From NCBI GenBank assembly GCA_963921825.1, contig OY997592.1, positions 24,059,432 through 24,123,431 of the forward strand: a DNA stretch of 64,000 bases, given 5' to 3'. The DNA comes from Erodium maritimum. Its lineage: Eukaryota; Streptophyta; Magnoliopsida; Geraniales; Geraniaceae. The notes below the pieces were generated by a model. That model ran no database searches and was not told the DNA's origin. It saw only the letters and a list, made by a program, of their open reading frames with translations. Below are positions 10,171-23,210 of the stretch, piece after piece; position 1 is the first letter of the stretch; each line of letters begins with the position of its first letter. Made by a program: the position numbers and the translations under genes.

Positions 10171-11536
10171 TGGCATGGTGTATTGATGTGGACACAAAAA
10201 TGCATCGTTTTCGATGTTTTTAAGCCCACATCTTAAGCTTTTCGGTCCCGGGAATAGGTTGTTTAATGCAATTCTTCTACCTTTCGTGCAATGAGCCCGG
10301 ATTTTAGAGTTTCCAAATATTTGGAGCGAAACAAGGGTATTTATCAGAACACATGAGCCGAGCAGCTGCAGGACAGAAGACCGAGCCAAGAACAGGCTTC
10401 TCCCTTCGGATCCTCAGTCCCATACGGACCGTATGGTATACCGGGCCGGAACGAAGCCCGTGCCGTGCGACCTACAGGACCGGAATGAGGCCCGTTCCGT
10501 GTAGGTTACCGGGTGCCTGAAGGGGAAAAAGAGCATAACTCTATGTTTTGATCCGGAATATGACACGTTCCGTGTCACCTAAAGGGCCGGTACATGACAC
10601 ATTCCGTGCCACTTAGAGGGCCGGAATGTGGGCATGTTCCATACCACGCTCCGGGTGACTCGTGCTCCAGACCTGCGATTTTCAGTGACCTATATATTCT
10701 AATTGGAGACTTATTTGTGGGGGTACGAATTTTGGGAGCAAAAAGGAGAACTTTGGAGCTAGGGCTTGGAGCTTGAAGGAAGAGGAGTGTCTTAGAGCAG
10801 GGATTGAAGAATATTTCGGTTTTACGTTTCTTATTTGGGTATTGTGTATCAAACTCATTACATTATGTTTATCTATATGTCTTCTTCATCACTTTGCTTG
10901 TTTTCCTTCTCACTCATGAGCTAAACTTCCATTGATCTTGGGCTAGGGGAAGCAATATGAGTATTTGAGTCAATGGGTTTGTGGGTGTGGTGTGCAATTT
11001 GTGTTTAGGATAATGTTTACATTATTTGAACTTAATGCTTCATCAAATTGATCACTTGATAGTTGATTAGGTTTTAGCATTCAATAATCGAAAGCTGAGA
11101 GTGACTAAAAGGACTAAGGATTATGTAACTCGGGTTTAAATCTAGTCTCTAATACAGTTAGGTTAACACGAGTGTAACAGCTATAGGCGTATAAACCCGA
11201 AAGTTAGAGGAGTTCATGAATTGTAATGATGTATGTCTCTTTAGACCTAGATTAGAAATAACTAGGCGGACAGATTATACTAGGGTCCTAATCGATCGAA
11301 AGATGTTTAGGACCAGTTGAGAGAACTTTCGTTACCTTTAGACTTACCTTATTTGCACATGTAAACACAGACCCCTGCGAGTCAATAGTCATATTGTGAC
11401 CCCGTTAAAAGTCCTAGATCGCCTTTTTTCCCTAAATTTCACAAACACTTGAACTTTGCTCTTAGTTTATTTCAATTTGCTTTACAACTTGTTATTTAGA
11501 ATTTTCAAAACAAAAACCAACCATTTTCAGAAACAG

Positions 11537-14500
11537 TGTCACGCCCCAATTTCAGTAAACCGAACTCAGGACGCGAACGTTTAAAACAATAAAAAAATTG
11601 AAACCTGTTTTAAATAAACACTTTAAAATCTCCGTTTAGTGAATCAAAATAATATTTACAACTCAAAATGCGTCCCAACAAGTGGACAAAATACAAGGTA
11701 TCCGTCACTAGACTCAAAACAAACCAAGAATCCCGCTCCTACCTCTTCAAGCTTCAGAAGTTCACCTAGTCCAACGTACGACCGGTACCTGTAGGAAAAG
11801 CAGCTAGGGGTGAGTGTTCGCTCACCACCACGGATAACAGACTGACTACGGCATACTTAGCAGACAATGCCGGTAACACCAACCACCAACTCAACGCCGG
11901 GGATCACTATCCCCAAACTCAAGTAACCCGACCGACACCCACACACTGATACTTTCCTCAACCGACTCAACACCGGACTCGTAAGGTAGACCCGACATAA
12001 CGATCGACGACCTCCTCCAAAGACACGACAGACCACCACGCAACACCCAAGATCACAAAGGATCGCACACCAAACAAGATCACAAAGGATCGCACTCCTG
12101 TCAGCTGCTCAGTGCCGGTTGCTAACCGGCTGGGCTCGAGCCTGCCCCACGCGCTTCGCCGATCCCTGTCAGGCTCCAGGCGGTCGACCGGTTGGCGATA
12201 TATACAGCGCTGCTTTTTCGATAGCTAGTCGGAAGGGGAGCTGCCCTCTCATCGCCTAAAAACGCTCACAACCTCCCGAGACTCGAACTCGGTCAGGCTA
12301 GCCAAAGAACGCTCGCAACTTCCCGTGACTCGAACTCGGTCAAGCCAGCCAAAGAACGCTCGCAACCTCCCGAGACTCGAACTCGGTCAAGCCAGCCAAA
12401 GAATGCTCGCAACTTACCGATCCTTGTCAGGTAAGCCAGCCAAATTCCACACCACTTCCCGACACGAAGTCGGGTCACTAACCTCGGGCAAACACAATCA
12501 CAATCACAAGCAAAATTCAACAAACAGCAACAAGACAGGTTCAACACTCCACAGGCACTCATGGCCACCCAAGACACCAACAGTAAAACATGAACTTAAC
12601 AACCCCACGGGCACTCACGGCCTCCCAAGACACACCAACCATAACTCACGGGCTCAACAACCCCACGGGCACTCATGGCCACCCAAGACACACCAACAGT
12701 AAAGACACGAGTTCAACAACCCCACGGGCACTCATGGCCACCCAAGACACACCAACAGTAACTCACGGGCTCAACAACCCCACGGGCACTCATGGCCACC
12801 CAAGACACACCAACAGTAACTCACGGGCTCAACAACCCCACGGGCACTCATGACCACCCAAGACACACCAACAGTAACTCACGGGCTCAACAACCCCACG
12901 GCACTCACGGCCTTACAAGACACACCAACAGTAAAGACACGGGCTCAACAACCCCCACAGGCACTCACGGCCTTCCAAGACACACCAACAGTAAAGACAC
13001 GGGTTCAACAACCCCACAGGCACTCACGGACTCCCAAGACACACCAACAGTAAAGACACGGGTTCAACAACCCCACGGGCACTCATGGCCACCCAAGACA
13101 CAACAGTAAAGTACGGGCTCTCATGGCCACCCAAGACACAACAGTAAAACACAGGCTCTCATGGCCACCCAAGACACAAAATACACAATCAACCTCCGGC
13201 ATAACCAATGCCTCCAACAGTCCTAATATCAACAGTTTCACAATCAACCTCCGGGCATGGTCATATGCCTCCATTACTCTTAATCTCGATAAGTTCGCAA
13301 TCAACCTCCGGGCATGGTCATATGCCTCCAGTAATTCTAATAACGCTAAGTTCTCTGCTCCTACGACACTACTAAGTGTCACATGCATTTCCCATATTCG
13401 CTACGTTCCCGTATCATGCCTTTCTAATATTCGATAACTTACTTAACCCACGACACCCCGGTGTCACATGCAATTCTACTGTTAACTTTCCCTAGTCAGG
13501 GCCGAGATCCGGCTACTTTTCCCTACCTCGTATATGTTCTCCAAAAGCTAACCAACAAGCTCCGGCGTGATCTCAGTCACTCGCCTAGCATTCCTTTCCC
13601 TCGGTCTGCAGCACGATCTAAAAGAACACAATTTTAAGGCACTTTTAAACTCGCAGGAATAAACTGATATTCAATAAACTTAACGCCCAAACGTAACCCC
13701 GACAATGTCGATCACTCCCAAACTTCTCAATTACTCGACATTGTCGATAAAGGACTCGGAAAAGCCCGATTCGCCCGACATGGCGAATCTGTCCGGGTTT
13801 TGGAAACGCCCTTCCGGGGCTTCGAAAATTCCTGTTTTCGTTTCTACGGTCTTAGAATAATTCAAGGGTTCCTAGGCACTCGACGGAATTGAATTCCGAC
13901 TTCCGCGTCAATTAATTCACGTTTAAAGTTTCTAACCCGTCAATTACAACTTTCACAATTTAATTCCAAAATTTGTTCCGGGTGTGAATTAACGACTTGG
14001 GGATCGTCCTAAACTACCCGAACACGAAAACCCGAGACCCGGGAAAGTGGGCACCACACGGCCACAATGGCAAAGTTCCCTTTTTGCCCCAAAACGTTCC
14101 TAACGAACCTCAAACCTCAACAATTCATCTTTAAACCAATCTTAATCAAAACCCAACCTTAATCAAACCGTTTAAACTCAAACCCTAAAATTCAAACGTA
14201 TCAAAACGAAAATCGGTTAGGTGCTCACCGTAGGGAATGACGAATCTTCAATCGTTAAGTCGATCGGTCGGTCGGATCGTCGGGAAATCACCAAAATCTC
14301 CCCTTTTCTTTCCTTTTCTCTCCTTCCCTTTCTCTCTCTTCTTTCTCTCTCCATTTCCTATTTTTTTTTGCTGAATTTCCGTGTATAACATCCACCATTC
14401 CCTTTTAATTTGATTCAAACACTAACACATAGCAAAAAGACCAAAATACCCTTCCTTTTCCTTGTCTTTTCTTTAAAGTCAAGGGTAAAGTTGTCCTCCC

Positions 14501-14958
14501 TTTTTCCTTCCACCACATTCATGACATGTGTCATGTGGGTCCCACACCTTTTTGGAAAATATCTTCTAGATATTTTTCAATTAGATTCATGAAATTCAGT
14601 TGTTTCGGGCCCTGAACGGGCACTTTTTCCAAGAAATTACGAAACTTCACGGGCTACAAGGAAATGGCTCAACTAAGACAGTTGCGACAACGGCTAAGCT
14701 TTTTGGATCCAAAACGGACCTCGAATGGACCAAAACGTCGCTTGGTTGACTTTTCCCGCGAAAAGTCAACATTTCCCAAATTGGTCAGAAAGTTGCCCTG
14801 AGTCCCCCGGAACTCACTTTGGTCGATATCGGGGTCAACTTAAGTCCGGTATGACCCTCGGGGTCAATTTTAGGTTCAGTTAAGTGTCTGTCTTAAAAAA
14901 TTTAATTTTTCCTGTTTTTCGCAGATTTGACTGGCGTTGACCGGAAGTGGTTATTACA
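11537..14958 (-). mobile_element. Solo LTR of a Tekay-type chromovirus, antisense in the Athila LTR
   Basis: On the minus strand it begins TGTAATAACCACTTCCGG (14958) and ends GGGGCGTGACA (11537), matching the LTRs at 38684-42262 and 45751-49024 throughout. A perfect duplication AACAG lies at 11532-11536 and 14959-14963 with no internal region, the signature of recombination between the LTRs of a former full element. At 3,422 bp it is between the two LTRs of the full element in length. The runs of open frames over its repeats (12325-13109 and nearby) are repeat translations, not genes. Confidence 0.93.
12540..13165 (-). repeat. About 12 copies of the 59-bp Tekay LTR tandem repeat
   Basis: Units contain GGCCACCCAAGACACACCAA and CAACCCCACGGGCACTCA in plus-strand view. 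I count about 12 full or partial units, against about 14 and 8 in the two LTRs of the element at 38684-49024. Confidence 0.85.
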
Positions 14959-15103
14959 AACAGATTAATAACAGATTATAAATCGAGTGACTGTGTTACT
15001 GCTCCCTTAGGTACGATAACCAGACTTAAAACCGATTTACTACTTGACGATCGGTGCGCTTGCCGCGCCCTTTTGTGGGTTAATTCTCAGGGCGTCAAGT
15101 TAA

Positions 15104-15121
15104 TGGCGCTGTTGCCGGGGA
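15104..15121 (+). promoter_or_regulatory. Primer binding site, tRNA-Asp type
   Basis: TGGCGCTGTTGCCGGGGA, one base different from the usual Athila/Tat primer site. Its position a few bases after the inferred LTR end supports both calls. Confidence 0.85.
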
Positions 15122-15196
15122 GCAACTAAAGCAACACTTTATATTTATAATCTGTGTTGAGACTGTTTCACTTATTTTTATTTTTGTTTTGTTTTT

Positions 15197-15918
15197 ATGC
15201 ACTTGCGATCTCACCAATCTCCGAGTCTATTTACTGCAGGTCTTGAAGAGGTGGAGAGGAACGCTAGGATAATGAGAAGGGAGAGGAAAGCAACTAAAAT
15301 GAGCCTCCCACCTGGGAACGACCCGAATGACCTGATCAATCAGTTGAGGCAAGATGGCACTGATCAGCACACGCCACAACTTCCTGGTAGGAATCAACAA
15401 GCAATTTTGGGGCAGCAAGGAAACAATCTACCTGTGGTTGAAGCAGCACCAAGACAAAGGGTGCTGATGGAGTATGGTACCCCCTTTTCTATTGGGGGTG
15501 GATCAAGCATTGCAACCCCAACAATTGCGGCCAACCAATTCAAGATTGGTAGCTCACTCTTGCATTTGATAAAGAGTGACCCGTTTCATGGGAATGCGCA
15601 CGAGGATCCTTTGGGCCATCTGACAACATTTTCAGAGATCTGCGCTACATTCAAGACGAATGGAGTCACAGAAGAGGCAATACGGCTCATAGCTTTTCCT
15701 TTCTCATTGAAAGATAAAGCCAGTCATTGGCTTTTCCTCGGATCAGCTGGCACTACTATTTCTGAACCAATACTTTCCTCCAAAGAAAACAATGCAGCTA
15801 AGAGCATCAATTAATTCATTCAAGCAATAAGGTGATGAGTCGCTGGTTGAGGCATGGGAAAGGTTCTCAGGTTACCTGAGCCAATCTCCCCATCATGGCA
15901 TCCCCTTGTGGTTATACA
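15197..15918 (+). pseudogene. Athila gag, N-terminal part (broken)
   Basis: Open from the ATG at 15197 with an Arg-rich start, then a Gln/Asn/Pro-rich stretch and the gag core (SDPFHGNAHEDPLGHL at about residues 130-145). The frame shifts near 15740: the annotated frame ends at 15814, while an adjacent frame continues with a recognisable gag core (QLRASINSFKQ, then EAWERFSGYLSQ) after a TAA. At 15918 the Copia solo LTR interrupts the frame, which resumes at 17612. The product would be the particle protein of the element. Confidence 0.8.
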
Positions 15919-17606
15919 TGTTGGGTCTCTAGGTAGGGTTGGAGATGAACCAACTCGCAGTGGAAAATCAATGAAAACCAAGAGACGATTAAAACCATGA
16001 AACAACTAACAAAGAATGGATTCACAAGAGAAAAAATCAGCACTAGTTCTTACCAAAACAAGAACACCGGGTAACGAATGATTTGCTTGAGTCTCCAAGA
16101 CACCTAAGTATTCACATGGGAATCAAAGTCGCATAGTTCTTCTCTTTGAGGACTCAAGAACACAAAAATGGAGGTGGAAACTAGCCAAACCCGAAATGGT
16201 AGGAGGAGGGAGAGAAAAAAGTTGATTCCCATTTGTGTCTTGTGTTTGTTAGGTTGAAAAAAGATGACTTAAACATAACAAACCCCATACTTGTCCAACT
16301 AAAAGCATGGGACAAGCATGGTGACAAGTAAGGTGTAAATAGGACAAAGTATGGCAAGACAAGATTGGGTTAGGTGGTGAATCACCAACACCTTAATCCT
16401 TGTCTTTCTTACTTAGTACTAATTAATCAAGACTTAATTAATTAGTTCCATGGACCTTGGTTGCATGGGCCTTTCATGGGCCTCTTGGAACATGGCCCGT
16501 GGCCATTTCCAACGAGGTCCCGTGATTCGCTCATCGCCTCCAAGCCTTCCATACCGGAAATGTCCAACATTATCCGACGCGATCAATCCCAAGACTCCAA
16601 GCCTTGTCTCGATCCGTAAAGTCCTATTCACTTACGGGCACATGACCCAAAACCCAGTTTTGGTCATGTCCCGAGACAACTCCCTTTTGGCCATTCTCCA
16701 TAAATGTGTCAATGAGTTTCATCCTCCGGTGTGACCCTTAGGTTTATGCATGTCCATAGATCAACGTAAAATCACATTTTACTTGGTCCTATTTAAGTGG
16801 CAACTAACGAGACTTTAGTATTTCCTGACACTGCATAACGAATCGACCCTGTCGATTCTAACCTTTCCGTCGTCCCTGTCATTATCCTTTTATCTCTGAT
16901 ATCCTGATTGAGATAAGGCATAGAGTCGTTATCCTTATTATTCTCATTCACTGTTCCTTGATATGTGAGATGACTGAATATATGATACCCGGTATCATGT
17001 GCATGGCCATGCTATTCATTCAGCCACTCTCGATCAACGGCCGAGAACCGATATCTTTCCCATACAATAGTATGAGGGATAAATCCCTTAGCTGTCTTTC
17101 GTGTCACTCATGCAGTCTGTCCCCAAGCCAATCCTGGCCGTTATGGAAGCCCTGTTACGGACAACGTTAGGCTCAGGTCAAACTCAGTTGTTTACTGCAT
17201 AGCGATCACAAAGACTCCTTGGTCTAAGGATACATGACAAGGTACGACAATGAATATGTTCATGACTTGATCTATGACACATATTCATGTCGGGTCGTCC
17301 AATATCATGTCCCACATGATATCTATGATCAGACTCCGGAATCCCATTCCAATGACTAACAGAACGTAAGCCATAAAGAGCCATCTTTCATACTAGTCGC
17401 TTCTAGTGAAGCTTTGTTGACTAGGGACCCATCGAGTGTGATCTATCTCGATCTATGGTTCTATTCGCATTGTGGGCATAGATCAGAGCACACATCGATA
17501 TATTACTCCAACACGTAAGTAATATAAAGCGTCTTTTAATTTTATTGCTAACGATGATATATACATTTGGACATTTAGGATTGAACTACGTGCACTAAGA
17601 CTAACA
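15919..17606 (-). mobile_element. Copia solo LTR inside Athila gag
   Basis: In plus view it runs TGTTGGGTCT...CTAACA, 1,688 bp, and aligns end to end with the LTRs at 19861-21547 and 26634-28319, from which it differs by several percent with small indels. A perfect 5-bp duplication ATACA flanks it (15914-15918 and 17607-17611). Gag coding resumes at once on the right (MQTFYAGLNPGS). No internal sequence remains, so it is a recombination product of an older insertion of the same family. Confidence 0.95.
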
Positions 17607-19860
17607 ATACATGCAGACTTTTTATGCGGGATTGAATCCAGGAAGTCAATCTCAGTTGGACTCTGCAGCGAGTGGGTCTTTTGTACAAAGAACACCAGAA
17701 GAAACTATCGAACTCCTGAATTTGATGGTGTCCAACAATGCATGGCACTCTGAGAGAGGAGCGGTTCAAGGCACAGTCAATGCAGTAGACTCCTCGATTA
17801 TGCATAAGATGATGGAACAGATGCAAATCATGACACAAAAGGTGGATCATATACAAAGGCAGTTCGGTCAATTCGATCAAATGAGCGATCCATCACAGGA
17901 GGAAACTACGAACTACTTTTAGGGCATGTCCAAGGCCAAGATTGATCCGTTGATAAATGACCCATACTCGTCCACTTATAATTCAGGGTGGAAGAACCAC
18001 CCCAATTTCTCATGGAAACCTCAGGGACAGAATTCAAATCCCTCTGGCTATCCACAAAGATCTCAAGGGCAGGGTTATCAACAGAGGAACCAAAATCAGC
18101 ACTATCAACAGAATACCCAGAATGCCAATTCCCAAGAGTCTTCCTCAAGAATGGAAAAGATGATGCTCTCTCTTTTGACTCAATTTGAAGAGAAGAATAG
18201 GAGAGACGAAGAGAAGAATAGGAGAGACGAGGAAGAGAAAAAGATGACCCACGCTCGTTTCCAAGCTCTAGAGACTCAGGTTGGGCAATTGTCCCAAGCT
18301 ATGCATACGAGAGCACCTGGAAGCCTACCCAGCAATACTGAGAAGAATCCTAGGGAAGGAGCTCATGCAATAGCTTTGAGGTCCGGGAAGCAGCTAGAAG
18401 GACCTGTGGTAGAAGAGGGACCAGAGGTAGCAAAGACTCCAGAGCAAGAATACAATGTTGAGGAACTAGAGCAGAATGAAAGCTCAGAGTTTACTGAGGA
18501 TCAAAGGCCCACCAAAGGTAAGAAGGTAAGGGAGTCCTTGGTTGAAACAGAAACAAGGACTCCACCTCTTCCTTTTCCCTTTGTGTGCAAGAAAAATAAA
18601 TTAGATAAGCAATATTCTAAATTTCTGAACATGTTTAGGAAGTTAGAAATCAATATACCTTTTCTTGATGTTATACAGAGTATGCCAATTTATGCTAAAT
18701 TCCTTAAATATATCATTACTAATAAGAGAAAATTAGGGGAACATGAGACAGTGAATCTTAGTGAAGAATGCTCTGCAATACTACTCAATAAGTTACCCCC
18801 TAAACTTAAAGACCCAGGTAGTTTCACCTTGCCATGTGAGATGGGGAAAATATCTTTTGCTGGAGCCTTATGTGACTTAGGAGCAAGCATAAATTTGATG
18901 CCCTTATCCGTCTTTAGGAAATTGGGATTAGGAGAGGAACCTATACCAACATCAGTAACCCTACAACTAGCAGATAGATCTATAAAATATCCAAGAGGTA
19001 TTATTGAGGATGTGTTAGTCAAAGTAGACAAATTCATATTTCCTGTTGATTTTATAATCTTGGATATGGCTGAGGACTATGAGATTCCTCTGATTTTGGG
19101 TAGGCCATTTTTGGCCACAGCCCGAGCCCTTATAGATGTAGAACAAGGTAAGTTGACCTTGAGATATGGTCAGGAAGAAGTAGTCTACAATGTGTTTAAA
19201 TATATGAAGCATGCTAGTCCTGATAATACGTGTTTTCGAATCGATGCTTATGATCATGTTATTCAAGAGAATTTTAATATGTGTGAATTTGAGACTCCTC
19301 TTGAGGCATGTTTAGTAGACAGTATTGATGAACTGTGTGTATCTTCACAGGAAGGTGCAGATGAAGTGATCCAGATGTTGGAGGTGTGTCCACCTTGGAA
19401 GACTCGTAACACCCCCAAATTTATCACATTGGAAGCAACTTCGGGGCCAAAGTTGAAGCCCTCAATTGAACAAGCCCTAGAAATTGAATTGAAAACCCTT
19501 CCTGAGTCTCTTAAATATGTATTTTTGAATGACAATAACACTTTGCCTATAATAATTTATGCTGCATTGTCACCTCTACAGGAAGAAAAGCTGATGAGAG
19601 TTCTGAAGGGGCATAAAAAGGCATTTGGATGGACCATTGCAGACATTCAAGGGATAAGTCCAGCCACATGCATGCATAAGATACTCATGGAATATGATCA
19701 CAAGCAGAGTGTGCAGCAGCAAAGAATACTAAACCCGCTGATGCAAGAAGTAGTGAAAAAGGAGGTAATCAAGCTCCTAGATACAGGTATCATCTATCCT
19801 ATTTCTGATAGTGCATGGGTTAGTCCAATTCAGTGTGTGCCTAAAAAGAGGGGATTCACA
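17607..19860 (+). pseudogene. Athila gag C-terminus, protease and start of RT
   Basis: Gag continues to a TAG at about 17920, then a 645-codon open stretch runs from 17926 to the Copia junction. It holds an Asn/Gln-rich gag tail, a charged coiled-coil-like segment with a near-perfect EEKNRRD repeat (about 18187-18240), and the protease. The active site there reads LCDLGASINLMPLS (about 18866-18907), with D-L-G in place of D-T-G or D-S-G, normal for the Athila family. The beginning of RT (IIYPISDSAWVSPIQ, about 19789-19833) follows. The last few codons before a stop at 19878 come from the inserted Copia LTR. The true frame resumes at 28325. Confidence 0.88.
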
Positions 19861-21547
19861 TGTTGGGTCTCGAGGTAGGGTTGGAGATGAACCAACTCGC
19901 AGCGGAAAATCAATGAAAACCAAGAGACGATTAAAACCATGAAACAACTAACAAAGAATGGATTCACAAGAGAAAAATTCAGCACTAGTTCTTACCAAAA
20001 CAAGAACACCGGTTAACGAATGATTGGCTTGAGTCTCCAAGACGCCTACGTATCCACATGGGAATCAAAGCCACGTAGTTCTTCTCTTTGAGGACTCAAG
20101 AACACAAACATGGAGGTGGAAACTAGCCAAACCCGAAATGGCCATGGAAGAGGGAGAGAAAATGTGTTTCCTATTCTTGTCTTGTGTTTGTTATGTTGGA
20201 AAAAGATGACTTAAACATAACAAAACCCATACTTGTCCAACTAAAGGCATGGGACAAGTATGGTGTCAAGTAAGGTGTAAATAGGACAAAGTATGGCAAG
20301 ACAAGATTGGGTTAGGTGGTGAATCACCAACACCTTAATCCTTGTCTTGCTTACTTAGTACTAATTAATCAAGACTTGATTAATTAGTTCCATGGGCCTT
20401 GGTTGCATGGGCCTTTCATGGGCCTCTTGGAACATGGCCCGTGGCCATTTCCAACGAGGTCCCGTGATTCGCTCATCGCCTCCAAGCCTTCCATACCGGA
20501 AATGTCCAACATTATCCGACGCGATCAATCCCAAGACTCCAAGCCTTGTCTCGATCCGTAAAGTCCTATTCACTTACGGGCACATGACCCAAAACCCAGT
20601 TTTGGTCATGTCCCGAGACAACTCCCTTTTGGCCATTCTCCATAAATGTGTCAATGAGTTTCATCCTCCGGTGTGACCCTTAGGTTATGCATGTCAATAG
20701 ATCAACGTAAAATCCCATTTTACTTGATCCTATTTAAGTGGCAACTAACGAGACTTTAGTATTGCCTGACACTGCATAGCGAATCGACCCTGTCGATTCT
20801 AACCTTTCCGTCGTCCCTGTCATTATCCTTTTATCTCCGATATCCTGATTGAGATAAGGCATAGAGCCGTCATCCTTATTATTCTCAATCACCGTTCCTT
20901 GATATGTGAGATGACTGAAGATATGATACCCAGTATCATGTGCATGGCCATGCTATTCTTCCAGTCACTCTCGATCAAGCGGCCGAGAACCGATATCTTT
21001 CCCATACCTTAGTATGAGGGATAAATCCCTTAGCCGTCTTTCGTGTCACTCATGTAGCCCATCCCCAAGCCAATCCTGGCCGTTATGGAAGCCCTGTTAC
21101 GGACAACGTTAGGCTCAGGTCAAACAAGGTTGTTGACTACATAGCGATCACAAAGACTCCTTGGTCTAAGGATACATGACAAGCTACAACACTGAATATG
21201 TTCATGACTTAATCTATGGCACATATTCAGGGCGGGTCGTCCAATATCATGTCCCACATGATATCTATGATCAGACTCCGGAATCTCATTCCAATGACTA
21301 ACAGAACGTAAGCCATAAAGAGCCATCTTTCATACTAGTCGCTTCTAGTGAAGCTTTGTTGACTAGGGACCCATCGAGTGTGATCTATCTCGATCTATGG
21401 TTCTATTCGCATGGTGGGCATAGATCAGAGCACACATCGATATATTACTCCAACACATAAGTAATATAAAGCCGCTTTAATTTTATTGCTAACGATGATA
21501 TATACATTTGGACATTTAGGATTGAACTACGGGCACTAAGACTAACA
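19861..21547 (-). repeat. Copia 3' LTR
   Basis: Downstream LTR of the minus-strand element. It starts TGTTAG on the minus strand and ends CCCAACA. It differs from the other LTR by one extra C near 20544. Confidence 0.95.
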
Positions 21548-21562
21548 ATCTCCCACTTGCCC
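21548..21562 (-). promoter_or_regulatory. Copia polypurine tract
   Basis: On the minus strand GGGCAAGTGGGAGAT abuts the 3' LTR. The AAGTGGGAGA form is common in plant Copia elements. Confidence 0.8.
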
Positions 21563-21698
21563 TAGTTCCAATCTAAACTCCTATATGTCCCCATCGACTT
21601 TACATGTCTAACATGTTCAGGCAGTGACACTGCCTTAGTCAACGAGTTGGCTATGTTATCATCTGTTGCAATATCGGTTATCTTCACTTCACCTCAGT

Positions 21699-23152
21699 TC
21701 AGTATTTATCTGATGAGGTGGATACGCCGCAGTACATGTTTGGATTTGTTATGCGATCTAGGCTTTTAGCTTGCGCAATGGCCCTTGTGTTGTCGCAAAA
21801 TGGATTCACCGGACTGGATGGGTTTTTAATTACACCCAGCCCTGCCATGAATTTCCAAATCCACATAGCCTCCTTAGCTGCCTCTGCAGCATCCATGTAC
21901 TTGGCCTCTGTCGTAGATTCGGCAATGGTATCTTGCTTTACGCTTTCCCAGCTAAAGCTCTGCCATTCAGCGTAAACACATATCCTGATTGACTTCTAAA
22001 GTCATCTGGATTTGTCTTGGAAAACTAGCGTCTACTCATCCTTCGACGACTAGTTCAGCATCATCTTTCCCCCGGGTTAGAATGATGTCTACTGGTACAA
22101 CATAAGGCTTACGAGACGTCTGGTCTCATACATGTCATGGCATATATGATCGATCCTGCCCCCAGGCGCATAGGATTCTCATCATCCTTTTCAGCTCATC
22201 AGGTGTCTTAGGACACTGAGTCTTGCTGAGATGAATGCCATGACTAGTGGGTAAGAGTCCTTTCTTTGAATCGAGCATTAAGAACCTACTCAATGCCTTG
22301 TTCACATAGGTTCCCTGACTTAAATCCAAGACCCTCTTGGTGCGATCTCTACATATCTTAATCCTTAAGATATGAGAAGCATCGCCTAAGTCCTTTATTG
22401 AAGAACACTTCCTCAACCAAGCTTTAGTCTCGTGCAAGGTTGGGATGTCGTTTTCAATGAGAACCAGAAAGGTAATATTGCTCCCACTAGCCTTCTTATA
22501 AACGCAAGATTCATCCTCGTTCTTGATTAAGCCAAATCCAATTACAGCTTCATCAAAACGAAGGATCCAACTCCGAGAAGTTCGTTTCAATCCATAAATG
22601 GATTTCAACAACTTATAAATCTTTCCTTTATTCTTCGGATCGTCAAAACCTTTGGGCCGAGACATACAAACGTACTCAGTCAAATTTCCATTTAGGAAAG
22701 CGGTTTTGACATCCACTTGCCATATCTCGTAATTATGATACGCAGTTATGTCAAGAAGAATTTGGATCGATTTTGACCATAGCCACTAAGGAGAAGGTTT
22801 CCTCATAGTCAATCCATTGGATCTGCCTATAACCTTTCGCCACCAGTTGAGCTTTGTAGGTCAGAGGGTTGCCGTCCATGTCAAACTTCACCTTGAAGAT
22901 CCATTTGCATCCTATGGTCCTCACACCATTGATGGGATCAACCGGTTCCCAGACTCGGTTGTCCGACATGGATTGCATTTCCTCCCTCATGGCTCCCAGC
23001 CATAACTCGGAGTTGGGCCCATCCACGACTTCCTGAAAGGTGGCTGGATCATCGTGATCCACCATGACTTCATTGTCACCTCCGGATACCATATCTTGGA
23101 GGTGGAAGATTGATCCTTTCAAATCGCCTTGGACCTTCCGGAATTGTAACAT
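21699..23152 (-). pseudogene. Copia reverse transcriptase and RNase H (active site deleted)
   Basis: 23152-22751 gives the RT N-terminus (WIFKVKFDMDGNPLTYKAQLV). 22716-22135 continues with MDVKTAFLNGNLTEYV and SIYGLKRTSRSWILRFDEA. Where Copia RTs have the catalytic Tyr-Val-Asp-Asp box, the frame reads FLVLIENDIPTL: about eight to nine residues including both aspartates are gone without a frame break. Past LSKTQCP the frame decays, another deletion removes part of the RT/RNase H junction, and RNase H resumes with SGYVFTLNG (about 21990) and DAAEAAKEAMWIWKFM (from 21896). Confidence 0.88.
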
Positions 23153-23210
23153 GAATTGGTTCTTACTCTACGACAATCTCTGGCTCCTTTCTACTGGGTT
23201 GCCAATTGGT

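Larger units (their letters stand above)
10184..15097 (+). repeat. Athila 5' LTR, interrupted by a solo LTR
   Basis: Runs from TGATGTGGAC to about GGCGTCA just before the primer site; the exact 3' end (15097) is inferred. It aligns with 35336-36491 up to 11305 and is interrupted by the minus-strand solo LTR at 11537-14958. It contains 2 copies of a 34-bp ACCGGGCCGGA-type unit (about 10440-10510), whereas the 3' LTR has 3. The lengths up to the shared breakpoint are 1,122 and 1,156 bp, a difference of exactly one unit. Confidence 0.85.

Noticed and set aside
12325..13109. Series of overlapping open frames (His/Thr/Pro-rich proteins)
   Set aside because: They are translations of the 59-bp LTR tandem repeat; 59 is not a multiple of three, so the frames change from unit to unit, and counterparts appear at the same place in the other two LTRs.
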